Below, one piece after another: positions 1 through 15,728 of a stretch of 64,000 nt of DNA. Within the stretch, counting starts at the first letter, position 1, and the number at the start of each line of letters is the position of its first letter. A program made the translations under genes and the position numbers. The stretch spans positions 1,297,001-1,361,000 of the forward strand of contig NZ_OZ026451.1 in assembly GCF_964019545.1 (NCBI RefSeq), written 5' to 3'. The stretch comes from Rickettsiella endosymbiont of Xylota segnis (GTDB taxonomy: Bacteria > Pseudomonadota > Gammaproteobacteria > Diplorickettsiales > Diplorickettsiaceae). Below the pieces are notes generated by a model. It saw only the letters and a program-made list of their open reading frames with translations, had not been told where the DNA came from and searched no databases.

Positions 1-5107
<5,107 letters not shown>

Positions 5108-5280
5108 AATAGCGCTTCCTTAAATGGAAAGTCTTTTTATTTTTATTGGTTAAATTTTCCCACATTTATTTTACAAAATAAATATTAAACTTTTATTAAA
5201 TACAGAAAAATTTTTTACATAAAAAAAATAGCTGGAACGGTTCGAGAAGCTAAAAAAAGGGAAAATTAGGGGTTTTTCAG

Positions 5281-5313
5281 AAAAAAATGGTTGATGGTCC
5301 TCAAAGGAGCCAT
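5281..5313 (-). terminator. Possible terminator of the icmV-dotA transcript
   Basis: On the minus strand an 8-bp stem (ATGG-CTCCT / AGGACCAT with one bulged base) and a short loop at 5294-5313 are followed 6 bases later by seven T (plus-strand A 5281-5287). It lies just past the stop codon of the small gene after dotA. The gap between stem and T run makes it non-ideal. The rest of 5108-5331 is AT-rich with nothing else I can support; it presumably holds the promoter of the giant gene. Confidence 0.4.
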
Positions 5314-5331
5314 TAAATAGTGTATTATGCT

Positions 5332-5814
5332 CTACAATCGAAATCGCAAGACTTTTTCTTTGGGATCGGGTTTAAAATTAATTACTTTAATTGCTTTATT
5401 TTCGCATTCAATCCAGCCAAAACGTTTCGCAGCAGCAAGCCCATCTATTTTAACCCGCTTAGCGCCGCGCTGAACTAGTAGATCGATCATAGCACCTACC
5501 GTCGTTAAGAGTCGACCGGTTGTATAACTTCCATAGAGTTTACCGGGAGAAGTTTTTAATAGGGTTCCATAATCAAAAATTGGATAACCTTTCTCAACTT
5601 GAATAATGTCGGGCAGTGTCAGCAACGTCCCGCTTTCTCCTCCATCGCTATCCTCATGAGTTTCTACTATGGAAACTTCAAAATAGCCCCATAGCAATAA
5701 CAAAAACAAATGAGCTTGTTCAGAATTTATGGGGTTATCGATAAGTCCAGCAACCTGACTCAATAACTCATCTATGTTTAAATTAATTTTATCAATTTCA
5801 TTATTGTTAGTCAT
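5332..5814 (-). CDS. Unknown 160-residue protein downstream of dotA
   Basis: ATG at 5814 is preferred over the upstream in-frame GTG (5823) because AAGGTG sits 6 bases before it. The product is a small soluble acidic protein without a signal peptide or membrane segment. Its C-terminal half (about residues 90-150: YGSYTTGRLLTTVGAM, then KRVKIDGLAAAKRFGW) looks like a compact alpha/beta domain. I do not recognise the family. It starts 18 bases after the dotA stop on the same strand, so it is probably cotranscribed with icmV and dotA and may have an accessory role in secretion. From memory, Coxiella also carries small unnamed genes beside dotA; whether this one is homologous needs a search. Confidence 0.75.
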   Translation of the reverse strand: MTNNNEIDKINLNIDELLSQVAGLIDNPINSEQAHLFLLLLWGYFEVSIVETHEDSDGGESGTLLTLPDIIQVEKGYPIFDYGTLLKTSPGKLYGSYTTGRLLTTVGAMIDLLVQRGAKRVKIDGLAAAKRFGWIECENKAIKVINFKPDPKEKVLRFRL

Positions 5815-5832
5815 TGAGTTCACCTTTACAGA

Positions 5833-8250
5833 TTAAGGCGCTGCAGCACCTCCTCCACCCGCAGCTGGACCTGAATTAGATACATCAGCTTTGGTTTGTT
5901 TCATTTCTCTTAAACGACGACCTAGTTGCATGCCACCCGCTGAACTTTCACTTAAGCCCTGGCTTGTAGGCATTTGTTGGGTAATCTGTCCAACATCTCG
6001 ATCGTGCTGGCCACGTATACCTTGCAGCATTGATTCTTCGTGACCACTTTCCTGTGGACCACCTATCCAACGCAGTACTTTATTCGGAACTTCATAAATC
6101 ATTGAAAAACAACGATTAACAATGGCTAGCACCGCCGCGGCATAGATAGCCATCATAGCGGTTTGGTAAACAATAGCAAAAATATCGCCATTATAATCAT
6201 TTAAAAATTGCACTGCGATACTAAACCCGTGATTAAATACTGAAAGGGCAACGTACGATAAAATAATCCCAAAAATAAAACCAAATACCATTAACATAGG
6301 TCTTAAGAAAACACTGGCAAGCAACATGATCGATTGTTCCGCTTTACCCAAAAAGTCATGCCCTTCTGGATGCGTAATTCCCAATGCCACCAATGGTGCC
6401 GCTAAAATTGCCTCTAACACCACTGCAAACCAGGTAATACTACCAAATGCGAACAGGAAGAACGGAATTAATGGCACATAATAGGAAAGAATAGAACCCA
6501 AAACAAAATTAATCCCCATCCAAACAGTGAGCATGGGAACTACCAACATCAACAGATTAGTAATCGCTAACATGGCGTTCACTGCACCCCCCACTGTCCA
6601 AAAACCCGAAGCAAATCCCGCTGCAATACCTACAATACCTAATCCAGTCATTGTGGCTAACAGAGATATCCAGACCTGCTCTACCATAGATACTAAGCCA
6701 TTCCCCACTGACGCTAAAGCAACAATGGGATCCATATCTTTATTATTAATTCCATCGGCTAATTTTTTTTCAAAATCCTGCACTCGCGGAAATATCGTAT
6801 CCAAAATAGCACTTACTACCTTACCAATTGCATTTACATTCGCGGGATGCTCTGGCAGAGAAGGATCCGCCTCATCACCAGGATTATTATTGCTGGCAGC
6901 TCGTGTTATTTCTGTTGCCATATAACTATCAATAACACCGTCTACACTCGGCAGGTTATTTTTTAGATTATATATGACATTATCGTCTTTGATCTGAGAA
7001 AAGGTATTTGAATCATAATCGGGATTAAACTCAGGATAAATTCTATCGGAAATTGCAAGCTCTCCTGTGTTTTTTCTAATACTTTGATTCAAACGAGCCA
7101 TATTATAGTAATAGCTACCGGCAAGTATCCAACCTGATTTTTTTGCATTATTAATAAAGTCTTTATATTTTTTACTTCCATCATCCGCTAAAGAGCGTAA
7201 AGCAGGCTTTACAATCCCAAAGTAATCCTCTCCTGCATCAACCAAATTATTTTTAAAGGGGTCAAAACTAGTCGAATCTAATTGAATTCTGTTAGCAGGT
7301 GTATGCGTTGTAGAAAGAGGGGATATTGTATTAGCAATACTCTTTGCTTGAGCAGTTAAATCCAAGGTCATTTGTCTCATCGCAACACTTGCACTATCAT
7401 TAGCATTTAAATTGGCCGGGTTATCGATCTGTCCATTATCCGCCTTATTGCCAATAAAATTCCATGAAACCATACCACACATACCTTGTAAATTGCCAAA
7501 AGCACCGGATAACTTTCCTGGAAAAGTATAATATCCGCCGATATCTTTTGTATAATCGATGGGCCGACCGGTATTTTTTCCATCCGGCCCTTTACCAGTT
7601 ATAGCTAGCGAGCTTAAAAAATCAGGCACTACTACCTTTTCATTTGGATCAATGTTGTAATATTGATTAGCTAATGCATTATGTACTGCCAACATACATG
7701 CTTCTGATTTTAAAATACTACCTGCTTTGTTAATTAGAAAAGTATTATTAGCCCCTTTTTTTGGATCCAATGATTGAATAGGCTCAATTATCGTTCCGTT
7801 ACGATTAATATAATTTAAAGTGACATTCCAAACCTCGTCCGCAGCACCAACACCTTGCACCACTACCCACATAACAAGAATTTGTATAAAAGAGTAACCA
7901 GTAGCCTTCGGTAGCAACAAACCTATACCGCCGACTGTTCGGAGTGGGATCCAAATCGACGACCATTTCTTACCGAGAAACTCACCCTCATGCGAGGTAT
8001 TTAAAATGGAAGTAAATAAAACATAACTTAATACTGTAGAAGCCATAACTAATATGATGGAATTAAACGTCCCAAACATCGTTCCTAAAATTTGACTTCC
8101 TGTGCCATGTAACACGCCATCCACCACACCAAAAATAGTCGCTAAATACGACATCGATAAATCAGTGCTAGGAGGTGTTAAGCTTAAAGTGTCTGCTAAC
8201 AACAACGATGGAAATAAGTAAAGGAAGCTGGTTAATAGAAACTTACGCAT
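5833..8250 (-). CDS. dotA: DotA, polytopic inner-membrane protein of the Dot/Icm type IVB secretion system
   Basis: This is an 805-residue protein with an N-terminal signal sequence (MRKFLLTSFLYLFPSLLLA), hydrophobic segments near residues 50-145, a long polar periplasmic region (about 150-480) and a second group of membrane spans at about 520-725. This is the DotA/TraY layout, and IWIPLRTVGGIGLLLP matches the family. DotA is an inner-membrane component needed for effector export by Legionella and Coxiella. ATG at 8250 has AGGAAG seven bases upstream; the frame can be extended to a GTG at 8292, but that start lies well inside icmV and is unlikely. The start overlaps the icmV stop by 8 bases, so the two are translationally coupled. 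The C-terminus is a Gly/Ala/Pro-rich tail (GPAAGGGGAAAP). Confidence 0.95.
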   Translation of the reverse strand: MRKFLLTSFLYLFPSLLLADTLSLTPPSTDLSMSYLATIFGVVDGVLHGTGSQILGTMFGTFNSIILVMASTVLSYVLFTSILNTSHEGEFLGKKWSSIWIPLRTVGGIGLLLPKATGYSFIQILVMWVVVQGVGAADEVWNVTLNYINRNGTIIEPIQSLDPKKGANNTFLINKAGSILKSEACMLAVHNALANQYYNIDPNEKVVVPDFLSSLAITGKGPDGKNTGRPIDYTKDIGGYYTFPGKLSGAFGNLQGMCGMVSWNFIGNKADNGQIDNPANLNANDSASVAMRQMTLDLTAQAKSIANTISPLSTTHTPANRIQLDSTSFDPFKNNLVDAGEDYFGIVKPALRSLADDGSKKYKDFINNAKKSGWILAGSYYYNMARLNQSIRKNTGELAISDRIYPEFNPDYDSNTFSQIKDDNVIYNLKNNLPSVDGVIDSYMATEITRAASNNNPGDEADPSLPEHPANVNAIGKVVSAILDTIFPRVQDFEKKLADGINNKDMDPIVALASVGNGLVSMVEQVWISLLATMTGLGIVGIAAGFASGFWTVGGAVNAMLAITNLLMLVVPMLTVWMGINFVLGSILSYYVPLIPFFLFAFGSITWFAVVLEAILAAPLVALGITHPEGHDFLGKAEQSIMLLASVFLRPMLMVFGFIFGIILSYVALSVFNHGFSIAVQFLNDYNGDIFAIVYQTAMMAIYAAAVLAIVNRCFSMIYEVPNKVLRWIGGPQESGHEESMLQGIRGQHDRDVGQITQQMPTSQGLSESSAGGMQLGRRLREMKQTKADVSNSGPAAGGGGAAAP

Positions 8251-8704
8251 TATTTTTCTTCCTATTAAAAAATTGATAACTGAACCAATCACGAAAATTA
8301 CAACCTAAACGACGCTGTTTAATTTGAAATAACCAAAAATGATAACGAAAGATTTGCGTCAAAATAATAATACAAATGCCTAGGCAAGGAAAAAATCCTC
8401 GCAAGGAGTGAGTATAGAAGAGGAGATAAACACTATAGCTAACGCTAACGAAGAAAAGAAAAATCCATATCCACAACAAACGCGTAAATTCTTTGCTGCG
8501 TTGCATTAAATCGGCTGAAGTTAATTTAAGACGTATCAGTGCTTCTTCAAAGGATTCCTGTGTCTTGGCCTGATCAGGAATAAAGAATTTTTTAATGAAT
8601 CCGAAAACAGAACGATTGTTTTTTACCAATTGTTGATAGTCTATCCACTTTGGAACATCAACAGCTGGCTTAATTATTTTTTTTATAGCACCAAAAAAAC
8701 TCAC
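8243..8704 (-). CDS. icmV: IcmV, Dot/Icm secretion inner-membrane protein
   Basis: A 153-residue protein with an N-terminal cytoplasmic segment and two adjacent membrane spans at about residues 78-120, followed by a basic C-terminus. Size, topology and position immediately upstream of dotA, divergent from icmW, match IcmV of Legionella and Coxiella. The start codon is GTG at 8704, with a GGGGTG-type ribosome site just upstream; no ATG is available. Sequence similarity to Legionella IcmV is weak by eye, so the name leans on context. Confidence 0.85.
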   Translation of the reverse strand: MSFFGAIKKIIKPAVDVPKWIDYQQLVKNNRSVFGFIKKFFIPDQAKTQESFEEALIRLKLTSADLMQRSKEFTRLLWIWIFLFFVSVSYSVYLLFYTHSLRGFFPCLGICIIILTQIFRYHFWLFQIKQRRLGCNFRDWFSYQFFNRKKNNA

Positions 8705-8810
8705 GTATCACCCCGCGGTTTAATATTCTATGTTATCCCGACTGCATCCAACTTGCAAATTTCTCGTTAAAAGATCCCGCTTGGAATATGTTCTTTAGAT
8801 TGTCGCGCGC

Positions 8811-8856
8811 TAAGCGCTCGCAAAGACGAGCGAAAAATCCTATTTAAGCGCTTAAA
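8811..8856. promoter_or_regulatory. Candidate operator in the divergent icmV/icmW control region
   Basis: The 292 bases between icmV and icmW (8705-8996) contain a perfect 14-bp palindrome TTTAAGCGCTTAAA at 8843-8856. An octamer within it, TAAGCGCT (8845-8852), also occurs at 8811-8818, exactly 34 bases upstream. Between them CGCTCG/CGAGCG forms a 6-bp hairpin stem (about 8815-8832). The spacing and symmetry suggest binding of a dimeric regulator controlling both transcripts. It does not match the tandem TTAA layout with 11-bp periodicity of the PmrA box that I know for Dot/Icm genes. No protein can be named. Confidence 0.45.
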
Positions 8857-8996
8857 TTCTTGCACAATTCTAAACGAAGTTCCTATCGATCGAGATCGGA
8901 TTTGATTTAGCTTGCATTAAGTTGGATAATCAAGGTTCCTTTGCCGCAGTTTATACTCAATTAAATTGGGTATTACAAATAAAACAATACATACTT

Positions 8997-9449
8997 ATGC
9001 CTGACTTAACTCACAAAGGTTCACACCTCTACTGGAAACAATACCAAGACCCCTTGATCTATAGGGTTCTTTGCTTCATGGAAAGCGTTGAATCTTGGAC
9101 TAAAGATGGTGATGCCACGCTTGAAGCAAGCCTCTTAGAGCTGGGTAAAGAGCTCGATGATATCGATAAAGTTGATCTGGATAAACTTGCTCAACAAGCG
9201 TTGTTTATTCGTTTAGGTAATCATTTAGGTATGTCTCGTACCTTGCGTCTACTTCAAGCAATAGACACTTCACATCCAGGTTCTGCCGCTAAATTACTCA
9301 TGCATGCCGAAGAGGTCAGTAATGGTCCTGAAGATGAAGCAGGCTTATTTTTGCGTAGAAATATTAGCTTTGAACGTTTACGTCTGCTCGCTAGAGTGTT
9401 TTCCCAAGATCGCCTGGATTTAGTTTTAAAAGCATTTGAAGGTGAATAA
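8997..9449 (+). CDS. icmW: IcmW, Dot/Icm effector adaptor (chaperone)
   Basis: A 150-residue acidic cytosolic protein. MPDL-type N-terminus, YRVLCFMESVESW, LRLLQAID, HPGSAAKLL, HAEEVS and the FERLRLLARVF region match Legionella IcmW (151 residues) along its length. IcmW pairs with IcmS to present a subset of effectors to the coupling complex. The frame is open further upstream to a TTG at 8922, but the ATG at 8997 begins exactly where IcmW homologues begin; no strong Shine-Dalgarno is visible at either. The next gene starts 2 bases after its stop, so the three genes that follow the divergent promoter are one unit. Confidence 0.95.
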   Translation: MPDLTHKGSHLYWKQYQDPLIYRVLCFMESVESWTKDGDATLEASLLELGKELDDIDKVDLDKLAQQALFIRLGNHLGMSRTLRLLQAIDTSHPGSAAKLLMHAEEVSNGPEDEAGLFLRRNISFERLRLLARVFSQDRLDLVLKAFEGE

Positions 9450-9451
9450 TT

Positions 9452-9967
9452 ATGTTAAGGTCATGGCAATCTCGATGCGTTTTAATTTTTGTCAGCTGTT
9501 CCTTCATAGGTTTAGCGAATGCTTATTCTGAACCACCAAAAAGTGACTCCTTGCAAACCTATCGTGATGAAATTAAACAATCTGAAACCAATGCCTCGCA
9601 AGCAGTTCTAGATGCCTTACAAGCCACTACCCCTGACAACTCTTCTCAACAAAACCAACCAGCACCTGGAACATCCGCAACGACGTCGAGACCTCGTTCA
9701 AATCACGATAAAGCCTTTACCCCCTTAGATAAATCTGCAAACACAAGCAATCCACCCAATAAAAATCCTTGGCTGCAACCTAATCCTTGGGCAAAACAAC
9801 CGCCTAATATTTGGGAAAAAAACGCCAAAATAAATCCTTATTCGAATGCACCTATTCCTGGACCAACATCACCAACCAATGAAGCTATTCCTAGCCCACC
9901 CAATATTTTTGCACCATCACCGCCAACCTCTAACACAAGCAATTTACAATCTAATGCTCATTCATAA
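9452..9967 (+). CDS. Small proline-rich secreted protein between icmW and icmX
   Basis: A 171-residue protein with a signal peptide (hydrophobic core near residues 9-22, cleavage probably after NAYS or ANA). The rest is low-complexity Pro/Asn/Ser/Thr-rich sequence with repeated PWxxPNPW and NxWEKN elements around residues 100-130. It is expected to be periplasmic, disordered and perhaps cell-wall spanning. It starts 2 bases after icmW and ends 35 bases before icmX, so it is almost certainly part of the secretion operon. From memory Coxiella also has an unnamed gene between icmW and icmX. No enzymatic domain is visible. Confidence 0.8.
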   Translation: MLRSWQSRCVLIFVSCSFIGLANAYSEPPKSDSLQTYRDEIKQSETNASQAVLDALQATTPDNSSQQNQPAPGTSATTSRPRSNHDKAFTPLDKSANTSNPPNKNPWLQPNPWAKQPPNIWEKNAKINPYSNAPIPGPTSPTNEAIPSPPNIFAPSPPTSNTSNLQSNAHS

Positions 9968-10002
9968 AAAAATTTACTTTAAAACTTCGTGAGGATGTTA
10001 CT

Positions 10003-11034
10003 ATGTCTCATTTATCAAAAATAAAAACTTTAAAAAATGTCTTTTTAAGTATTTCTTTAGTCACAAGCAGTTTGTATGCTCTAAGCAGTTATGCCAATAT
10101 AGGTCCAGTCCCCACACCCGATTTTACAACAATCAGTATAAAAAACTTAGTAGCGGGGTATGGTAGTACAGCCATTTCAAAAAATCTAATGAACACTGCA
10201 CCTGTGGGTGATGATTTAACTATCGCTATTAACAATGCCCAAGCGGCTTATTTATTATCTGGCAGCTCTCCTTTAGTAAGCTTAACGCAACAGCAGCTTA
10301 TCCAATCGGCTAATTTAAACGATAAAAACAATAACATATTAGCTTTTCTTTGGGATCCCAATACAAAAATCAACCCTAATCTAGAAAAAAATCCTTTAAG
10401 CTCTATTGATATCAATAGTTTACTCCAGCCTATTAGCTATAATGATACTGAAGCAGCAGCCGCTAAAAATGTGATTAACGCTTTAAGTGGTTCTTTAATG
10501 CCTATTAACACTATAAATTTCAATCAATTGATTGCAAATTTATCGGGAGACAAAGAAAATAACCTGAAATATGAACTGCAAAAAAAACAAACTCAAACCT
10601 ATCTTGCATCTTTGCGTAGTTATTTAGCCACGCAAACGATGGCACTCAGTAATCTTTATCAACTTTATGCAGAAAGGCAACCCATCGATCCTAGCAAAGC
10701 AGATCCTGCTGTGCGTTCTTCACTAGCAACATTAAGTGGTCAAACATCGGGTCCCATCAGTTTACTAAAATTAGAAAATATTATGACAACACGCCGAATT
10801 CTGGATAAAAATTGGTATAAAAATGATTTGATTAATGAAAATCCCGCTACTTTACAACGCCAACAAGTGGAGTTATTAGCAGAAAATTTATCTGAAAGTT
10901 ATCAAATCCGGATGACATTAGAGCGTTTACTCGCTACTATGTCCGTTTTAGTTTTAGAGTTTAATGGACAAATTCGCACCCAATTGCAAACTCAAATACA
11001 AAGTATTAATAACCCTCAGCAAGCATCAGGATAA
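10003..11034 (+). CDS. icmX: IcmX, periplasmic Dot/Icm secretion component
   Basis: A 343-residue protein with a signal peptide (basic start, hydrophobic stretch to about residue 31, ASYAN-like cleavage). The mature part is Asn/Ser/Leu-rich with helical blocks, including SLRSYLATQTMALSNLYQLY around residues 203-222 and a C-terminal SESYQIRMTLERLLATMSVL helix. The position after icmW and the exported nature match IcmX, which is needed for effector transfer. It is shorter than Legionella IcmX (about 466 residues) but near the Coxiella size. GAGG precedes the ATG. It ends 18 bases before dxs, which may be cotranscribed. Confidence 0.85.
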   Translation: MSHLSKIKTLKNVFLSISLVTSSLYALSSYANIGPVPTPDFTTISIKNLVAGYGSTAISKNLMNTAPVGDDLTIAINNAQAAYLLSGSSPLVSLTQQQLIQSANLNDKNNNILAFLWDPNTKINPNLEKNPLSSIDINSLLQPISYNDTEAAAAKNVINALSGSLMPINTINFNQLIANLSGDKENNLKYELQKKQTQTYLASLRSYLATQTMALSNLYQLYAERQPIDPSKADPAVRSSLATLSGQTSGPISLLKLENIMTTRRILDKNWYKNDLINENPATLQRQQVELLAENLSESYQIRMTLERLLATMSVLVLEFNGQIRTQLQTQIQSINNPQQASG

Positions 11035-11052
11035 TTTTCTCTTATAAACTAC

Positions 11053-12933
11053 ATGGAATTTAAAAATATCACATGCTCTTTATTAGAACGAATTAATTCT
11101 CCCATGCAGTTGCGTGAACTCACACCTACGCAACTGCCGCAATTAGCAACTGAGCTCAGAGCATTTCTTATTCAAACGCTGGATCAATGTGGAGGTCACT
11201 TTGCGGCTAACTTAGGAACCGTAGAATTAACCATTGCTTTGCATTATGTATTTAATACGCCGCATGATCATATTATTTGGGATGTCGGCCATCAAGCTTA
11301 TGCGCATAAAATCATTACCGGTCGGCGTAAACAACTAGGTAGCATTCGAAAAACTCACGGTTTAGCGCCCTTTCCTTCCCGCGAAGAAAGCTCATTTGAT
11401 TGCTTTGGCGTTGGTCACTCGAGTACTTCCATTAGTGCCGCATTAGGATTTAGTGTCGCAGCAAAAAAAAATAACACTGGTCAAAAAACGATTGCAGTTA
11501 TAGGCGACGGTGCGATGACCGCGGGTATGGCTTTTGAAGCTTTAAATCACGCAGGCGATATTCATGCCGATCTTTTAGTCGTACTCAATGATAACGATAT
11601 GTCGATTTCCAATAATGTCGGCGCTTTATCTAATTATTTTGCCCGCATATTATCCAGTAAACTTTATTCTAGTGTCAGAGAAGGCAGTAAAAGAATTTTA
11701 GAATCTATTCCTAGTGTACGTAAACTTGCTAAACGTACTGAAGAGCATGTTAAAGGGATGTTAGTTCCAGGTACTTTATTTGAAGAATTAGGTTTTAATT
11801 ATATTGGTCCTATTGATGGTCATGACTTACCTCTATTAATGAATACTTTAAGTAATTTAAGTCAGTTAACGGGACCACAACTTGTTCATGTTATTACAAC
11901 CAAAGGCAAAGGTTATGCCGCTGCTGAACAAAACCCGGTTGCTTATCATGCCGTCAATCCACATTTTTTAGCACCTGTTTTACCCTGTAGTGTGGCCAAA
12001 CCCAAACCTAAAACCTACGCAAATATTTTTGGGCAATGGATTTGTGATATGGCCGCTATCGATGAACGTGTAATCGCGATTACACCGGCGATGCGCGAAG
12101 GATCTGACCTGATAGAATTTTCCGAACGTTATCCGGATCGTTACTTTGACGTCGGCATCGCGGAACAACATGCAGTTACTTTCGCCGCAGGTCTAGCCTG
12201 CGCAGGTCAAAAACCGGTCGTCGCCATCTATTCTACCTTTTTACAACGTGCTTATGATCAACTGATACATGATGTTGCATTACAAAATCTCCCGGTATTG
12301 TTTGCTTTAGATAGGTCCGGAATCGTCGGTGGGGATGGCGCTACGCACCATGGTTGCTTTGATCTATCCTATCTGCGTTGTATTCCAAATCTGACTATCA
12401 TGACACCGAGTAATGAAAACGAATTAAGACAAATGCTTTATACAGGTTTTCAACTCACAACATCCTGTGCGGTACGCTATCCACGCGGCGTAGGAGTAGG
12501 TGTTTCAGTTGAAAAAGAAATGTCATGTATACCTATCGGTAAAGCGGAAATCCGTCGCAAAGGACACTCAATTGCATTACTGGCTTTTGGCTCAATGCTA
12601 CAACCCGCACTCAGCGTCGGTGAGTCATTGGATGCCACTGTGGTCAATATGCGTTTCGTCAAACCTTTAGATGAAAAACTGTTGCGAAACCTAGCAAAAA
12701 CTCATGGCTTATTGGTCAGTTTAGAAGAAAATGTTAAGGTAGGTGGTGCAGGATCAGCGGTGAGTGAATTTTTACACCAACAAGGGATTGCTTGTGATGT
12801 ATTGATCTTAGGACTTCCAGATCGATTTATTGAACATGGTGACCCAAATACATTGCTTGCAGGAGTTGATTTAGATGCAGCCACTATCTTATCCGTTATT
12901 GAACAACGACTAGCACTATCACTGACTTTTTAG
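11053..12933 (+). CDS. dxs: 1-deoxy-D-xylulose-5-phosphate synthase
   Basis: A 626-residue thiamine-diphosphate enzyme that condenses pyruvate with glyceraldehyde 3-phosphate, the first step of the MEP isoprenoid pathway and also a precursor supply for thiamine and pyridoxal. The TPP/metal motif GDGAMTAG lies near residue 150, [10 protein letters not shown] near 75, and the transketolase pyrimidine-binding and C-terminal domains follow ([27 protein letters not shown]). Length matches the usual 620. The first ATG is used; Shine-Dalgarno is weak. It lies 18 bases after icmX, so it may be partly transcribed from the secretion promoter. Confidence 0.97.
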   Translation: MEFKNITCSLLERINSPMQLRELTPTQLPQLATELRAFLIQTLDQCGGHFAANLGTVELTIALHYVFNTPHDHIIWDVGHQAYAHKIITGRRKQLGSIRKTHGLAPFPSREESSFDCFGVGHSSTSISAALGFSVAAKKNNTGQKTIAVIGDGAMTAGMAFEALNHAGDIHADLLVVLNDNDMSISNNVGALSNYFARILSSKLYSSVREGSKRILESIPSVRKLAKRTEEHVKGMLVPGTLFEELGFNYIGPIDGHDLPLLMNTLSNLSQLTGPQLVHVITTKGKGYAAAEQNPVAYHAVNPHFLAPVLPCSVAKPKPKTYANIFGQWICDMAAIDERVIAITPAMREGSDLIEFSERYPDRYFDVGIAEQHAVTFAAGLACAGQKPVVAIYSTFLQRAYDQLIHDVALQNLPVLFALDRSGIVGGDGATHHGCFDLSYLRCIPNLTIMTPSNENELRQMLYTGFQLTTSCAVRYPRGVGVGVSVEKEMSCIPIGKAEIRRKGHSIALLAFGSMLQPALSVGESLDATVVNMRFVKPLDEKLLRNLAKTHGLLVSLEENVKVGGAGSAVSEFLHQQGIACDVLILGLPDRFIEHGDPNTLLAGVDLDAATILSVIEQRLALSLTF

Positions 12934-12993
12934 TACAGTGAGCACATTTCTGGGCTTTTGTTGAGTAAAGCACACTGAGACTTTTTTATATTT

Positions 12994-15702
12994 ATGATTT
13001 CTAAGCTGTTAAGTAAGTTTATTCCTAGCCGTAATCAACGACTGCTAAAACAATTTGAAAAAACCGTTGTTGACATTAATACGCTAGAACCCAGCATGCA
13101 AAGTTTATCTGATTCGCAATTACAAGCAAAAACATCAGAATTTAAAGCTCGCCTCCAAGATGGCTGCTCTTTAGATGAATTGTTAATCGAAGCATTTGCA
13201 GTAGTGCGCGAAGCGAGTACTCGTGTGTTAGGTTTGCGTCATTTCGACGTACAATTAATTGGTGGCATGGTTTTACATAATGGTAAAATTGCTGAAATGC
13301 GTACCGGAGAAGGTAAAACCTTAGTCGCTACCTTACCTGCTTACCTAAATGCGTTAAGTGGTCTAGGTGTACACATTGTTACTGTCAACGATTATCTTGC
13401 CAAACGCGATGCAGAATGGATGAAACCTGTTTATGACTTTTTAGGATTAACTACGGGCGTGATTGTTTCTGATCTTCCATTAGCTGAACGTCAAGCGGCG
13501 TATGCTGCGGATATTACCTATGGTACTAATAATGAATTTGGCTTTGATTATCTACGCGATAATATGGCTTTTTCATTGGCAGAAAAATCCCAACGTATTT
13601 TAAATTTTGCTATTGTCGATGAAGTGGATTCCATCTTGATTGATGAAGCACGTACTCCGTTAATCATTTCCGGTGCCAGTGAAGAAAGCTCGGAACTTTA
13701 TATCAAGATCAATCAAATTATACCTAAACTCGCTTTAAGAAAAGAAGAGGATGGTCCTGGTGATTTTTACCTCGATGAAAAAGCCAAACAAGCCTACTTA
13801 ACCGAAGAAGGACATCAAAAATTAGAAGAGTTATTAGTTAAACAAGGCTTATTAAATCCAGGCGAAAATTTATACCATCTAACTAATATTGGTTTGATGC
13901 ATCATGTTTATGCAGCTTTACGCGCCCATTATTTATTTCAACGCGACATTGATTATATTGTGCAAAATAATCAAGTTATTATTGTTGATGAACATACTGG
14001 CCGTTTAATGTCAGGTCGGCGCTGGTCGGATGGTTTACACCAAGCCGTTGAAGCAAAAGAAAAAGCCAATATCCAAAACGAAAATCAAACCTTAGCTTCA
14101 ATTACGTTTCAAAATTATTTCCGTTTGTATCATAAACTGGCCGGAATGACGGGCACCGCCGATACCGAAGCATATGAATTTCAACAAATTTATAATTTAG
14201 AAGTTGTTGTGATTCCCACACACTTACCCGTTTCTCGTTCAGATTTAGCCGATCAAATTTATCTGACTAAAGATGAAAAGTTTAATGCGATCATCGACGA
14301 TATTAAAGCCTGTCAAGCACGTAAGCAACCGGTATTAGTCGGTACCGCATCGATTGAAACATCAGAATATTTGTCGCAACTATTAGAAAAAGAAAATATT
14401 CCCCATCAAGTACTGAATGCTAAATTTCACGAAAAAGAAGCACAAATTATTGCTGAAGCCGGCCGGCCTGGAACAGTAACGATTGCCACAAACATGGCTG
14501 GACGAGGAACAGACATTGTCTTAGGCGGTAATTTAAAAGCCGAGCTTACCGCTCTGCCGATTGAGAGCTCCGCGGAAGAAATTGCGCAACATAAACTTAA
14601 TTGGCAAAAAAAGCATGATGAAGTGATCGCCGCAGGTGGTCTTCATATCCTCGGTAGCGAACGTCATGAATCACGCCGTATCGATAATCAATTACGTGGT
14701 CGTTCAGGACGACAAGGTGATCCTGGTTCTTCACGTTTTTATTTATCATTACAAGATAATTTAATGCGCATTTTTGCCTCAGATCGAGTGGCCATGATTA
14801 TGCAAAAGATTGGCATGCAGCCCGGTGAAGCCATTGAACATCGCTGGATAACACGTGCTATTGAAAATGCGCAACGTAAAGTTGAGGGTCGTAATTTTGA
14901 TGTACGCAAGCAATTATTAGAATTTGATAACGTCGCAAACGAACAACGTAAAGTAATTTATGAACAACGTAACGAATTATTAGCTACAGAAGATATTTCT
15001 CCTGTCATTAATAATCTCTGGGCTGATGTTATCTATAGTGCTATTGAGCATTATATCCCTCCACAAAGTTTAGAAGAGCAATGGGATATACCTGGCCTAA
15101 AAAATCAATTGAAACAAGATTTTTGTCTAGATTTACCCTTAGATACTTGGTTAGAAGATCCTAATTGTCTGGAAGAAAATCTTCGCGAAAAAATATTATT
15201 CGCTGCTGAAAACTCTTATGCTGAGAAAGAAAAATTATTTGGTTCAGCGACATTACGACAAGTTGAAAAAACTTTGATGTTACAAACACTCGATATTTTA
15301 TGGAAAGATCATTTAGCTGCAATGGATCATTTACGCCAAGGAATACATTTGCGTGGTTATGCGCAAAAAAATCCCAAGCAAGAATACAAGCGTGAATCCT
15401 TTATGTTATTTGCTGAACTTTTAGAACAGTTAAAATATCAAGTCATTAGTTTACTAAGTTGTCTGCAAATAAGAGCGCCTGAAGATGCGGAACGTTTAGA
15501 AGAACAACGACGTCAACAAATGCCACAATTACTTGATTTTCAACATCAAGATTTACTGGGTGCTGAGGAAGAATCATTAACCAGCGAAACCACCGCTGCG
15601 CGTCTTAGTACACAACGAAATTCGAATAAAACTGGCCGCAATGATCCTTGTCCTTGTGGTTCAGGAAAAAAATATAAACATTGCCATGGTCAAATAAATT
15701 AA
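12994..15702 (+). CDS. secA: SecA, preprotein translocase ATPase
   Basis: A 902-residue cytosolic/peripheral motor that drives proteins through SecYEG. Walker A MRTGEGKT lies near residue 102, the DEAD-like VDEVDSIL near 209, and helicase motifs [10 protein letters not shown] and [12 protein letters not shown] follow. The C-terminal zinc-binding SecB site is intact ([12 protein letters not shown]), consistent with a proteobacterial SecA. The full expected length is present. It follows dxs by 60 bases and is followed by map after 26 bases. Confidence 0.98.
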   Translation: MISKLLSKFIPSRNQRLLKQFEKTVVDINTLEPSMQSLSDSQLQAKTSEFKARLQDGCSLDELLIEAFAVVREASTRVLGLRHFDVQLIGGMVLHNGKIAEMRTGEGKTLVATLPAYLNALSGLGVHIVTVNDYLAKRDAEWMKPVYDFLGLTTGVIVSDLPLAERQAAYAADITYGTNNEFGFDYLRDNMAFSLAEKSQRILNFAIVDEVDSILIDEARTPLIISGASEESSELYIKINQIIPKLALRKEEDGPGDFYLDEKAKQAYLTEEGHQKLEELLVKQGLLNPGENLYHLTNIGLMHHVYAALRAHYLFQRDIDYIVQNNQVIIVDEHTGRLMSGRRWSDGLHQAVEAKEKANIQNENQTLASITFQNYFRLYHKLAGMTGTADTEAYEFQQIYNLEVVVIPTHLPVSRSDLADQIYLTKDEKFNAIIDDIKACQARKQPVLVGTASIETSEYLSQLLEKENIPHQVLNAKFHEKEAQIIAEAGRPGTVTIATNMAGRGTDIVLGGNLKAELTALPIESSAEEIAQHKLNWQKKHDEVIAAGGLHILGSERHESRRIDNQLRGRSGRQGDPGSSRFYLSLQDNLMRIFASDRVAMIMQKIGMQPGEAIEHRWITRAIENAQRKVEGRNFDVRKQLLEFDNVANEQRKVIYEQRNELLATEDISPVINNLWADVIYSAIEHYIPPQSLEEQWDIPGLKNQLKQDFCLDLPLDTWLEDPNCLEENLREKILFAAENSYAEKEKLFGSATLRQVEKTLMLQTLDILWKDHLAAMDHLRQGIHLRGYAQKNPKQEYKRESFMLFAELLEQLKYQVISLLSCLQIRAPEDAERLEEQRRQQMPQLLDFQHQDLLGAEEESLTSETTAARLSTQRNSNKTGRNDPCPCGSGKKYKHCHGQIN

Positions 15703-15728
15703 TTTTTGAAAATCTTAATTAAATAATT

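Noticed and set aside
8843-8856. PmrA box upstream of icmW
   Set aside because: The TTAA pairs are 8 bases apart in a palindrome rather than tandem with 11-base spacing.
8922-8996. Longer IcmW starting at TTG 8922
   Set aside because: The extra 25 residues have no counterpart in IcmW, whose homologues begin at the MPDL found at 8997.
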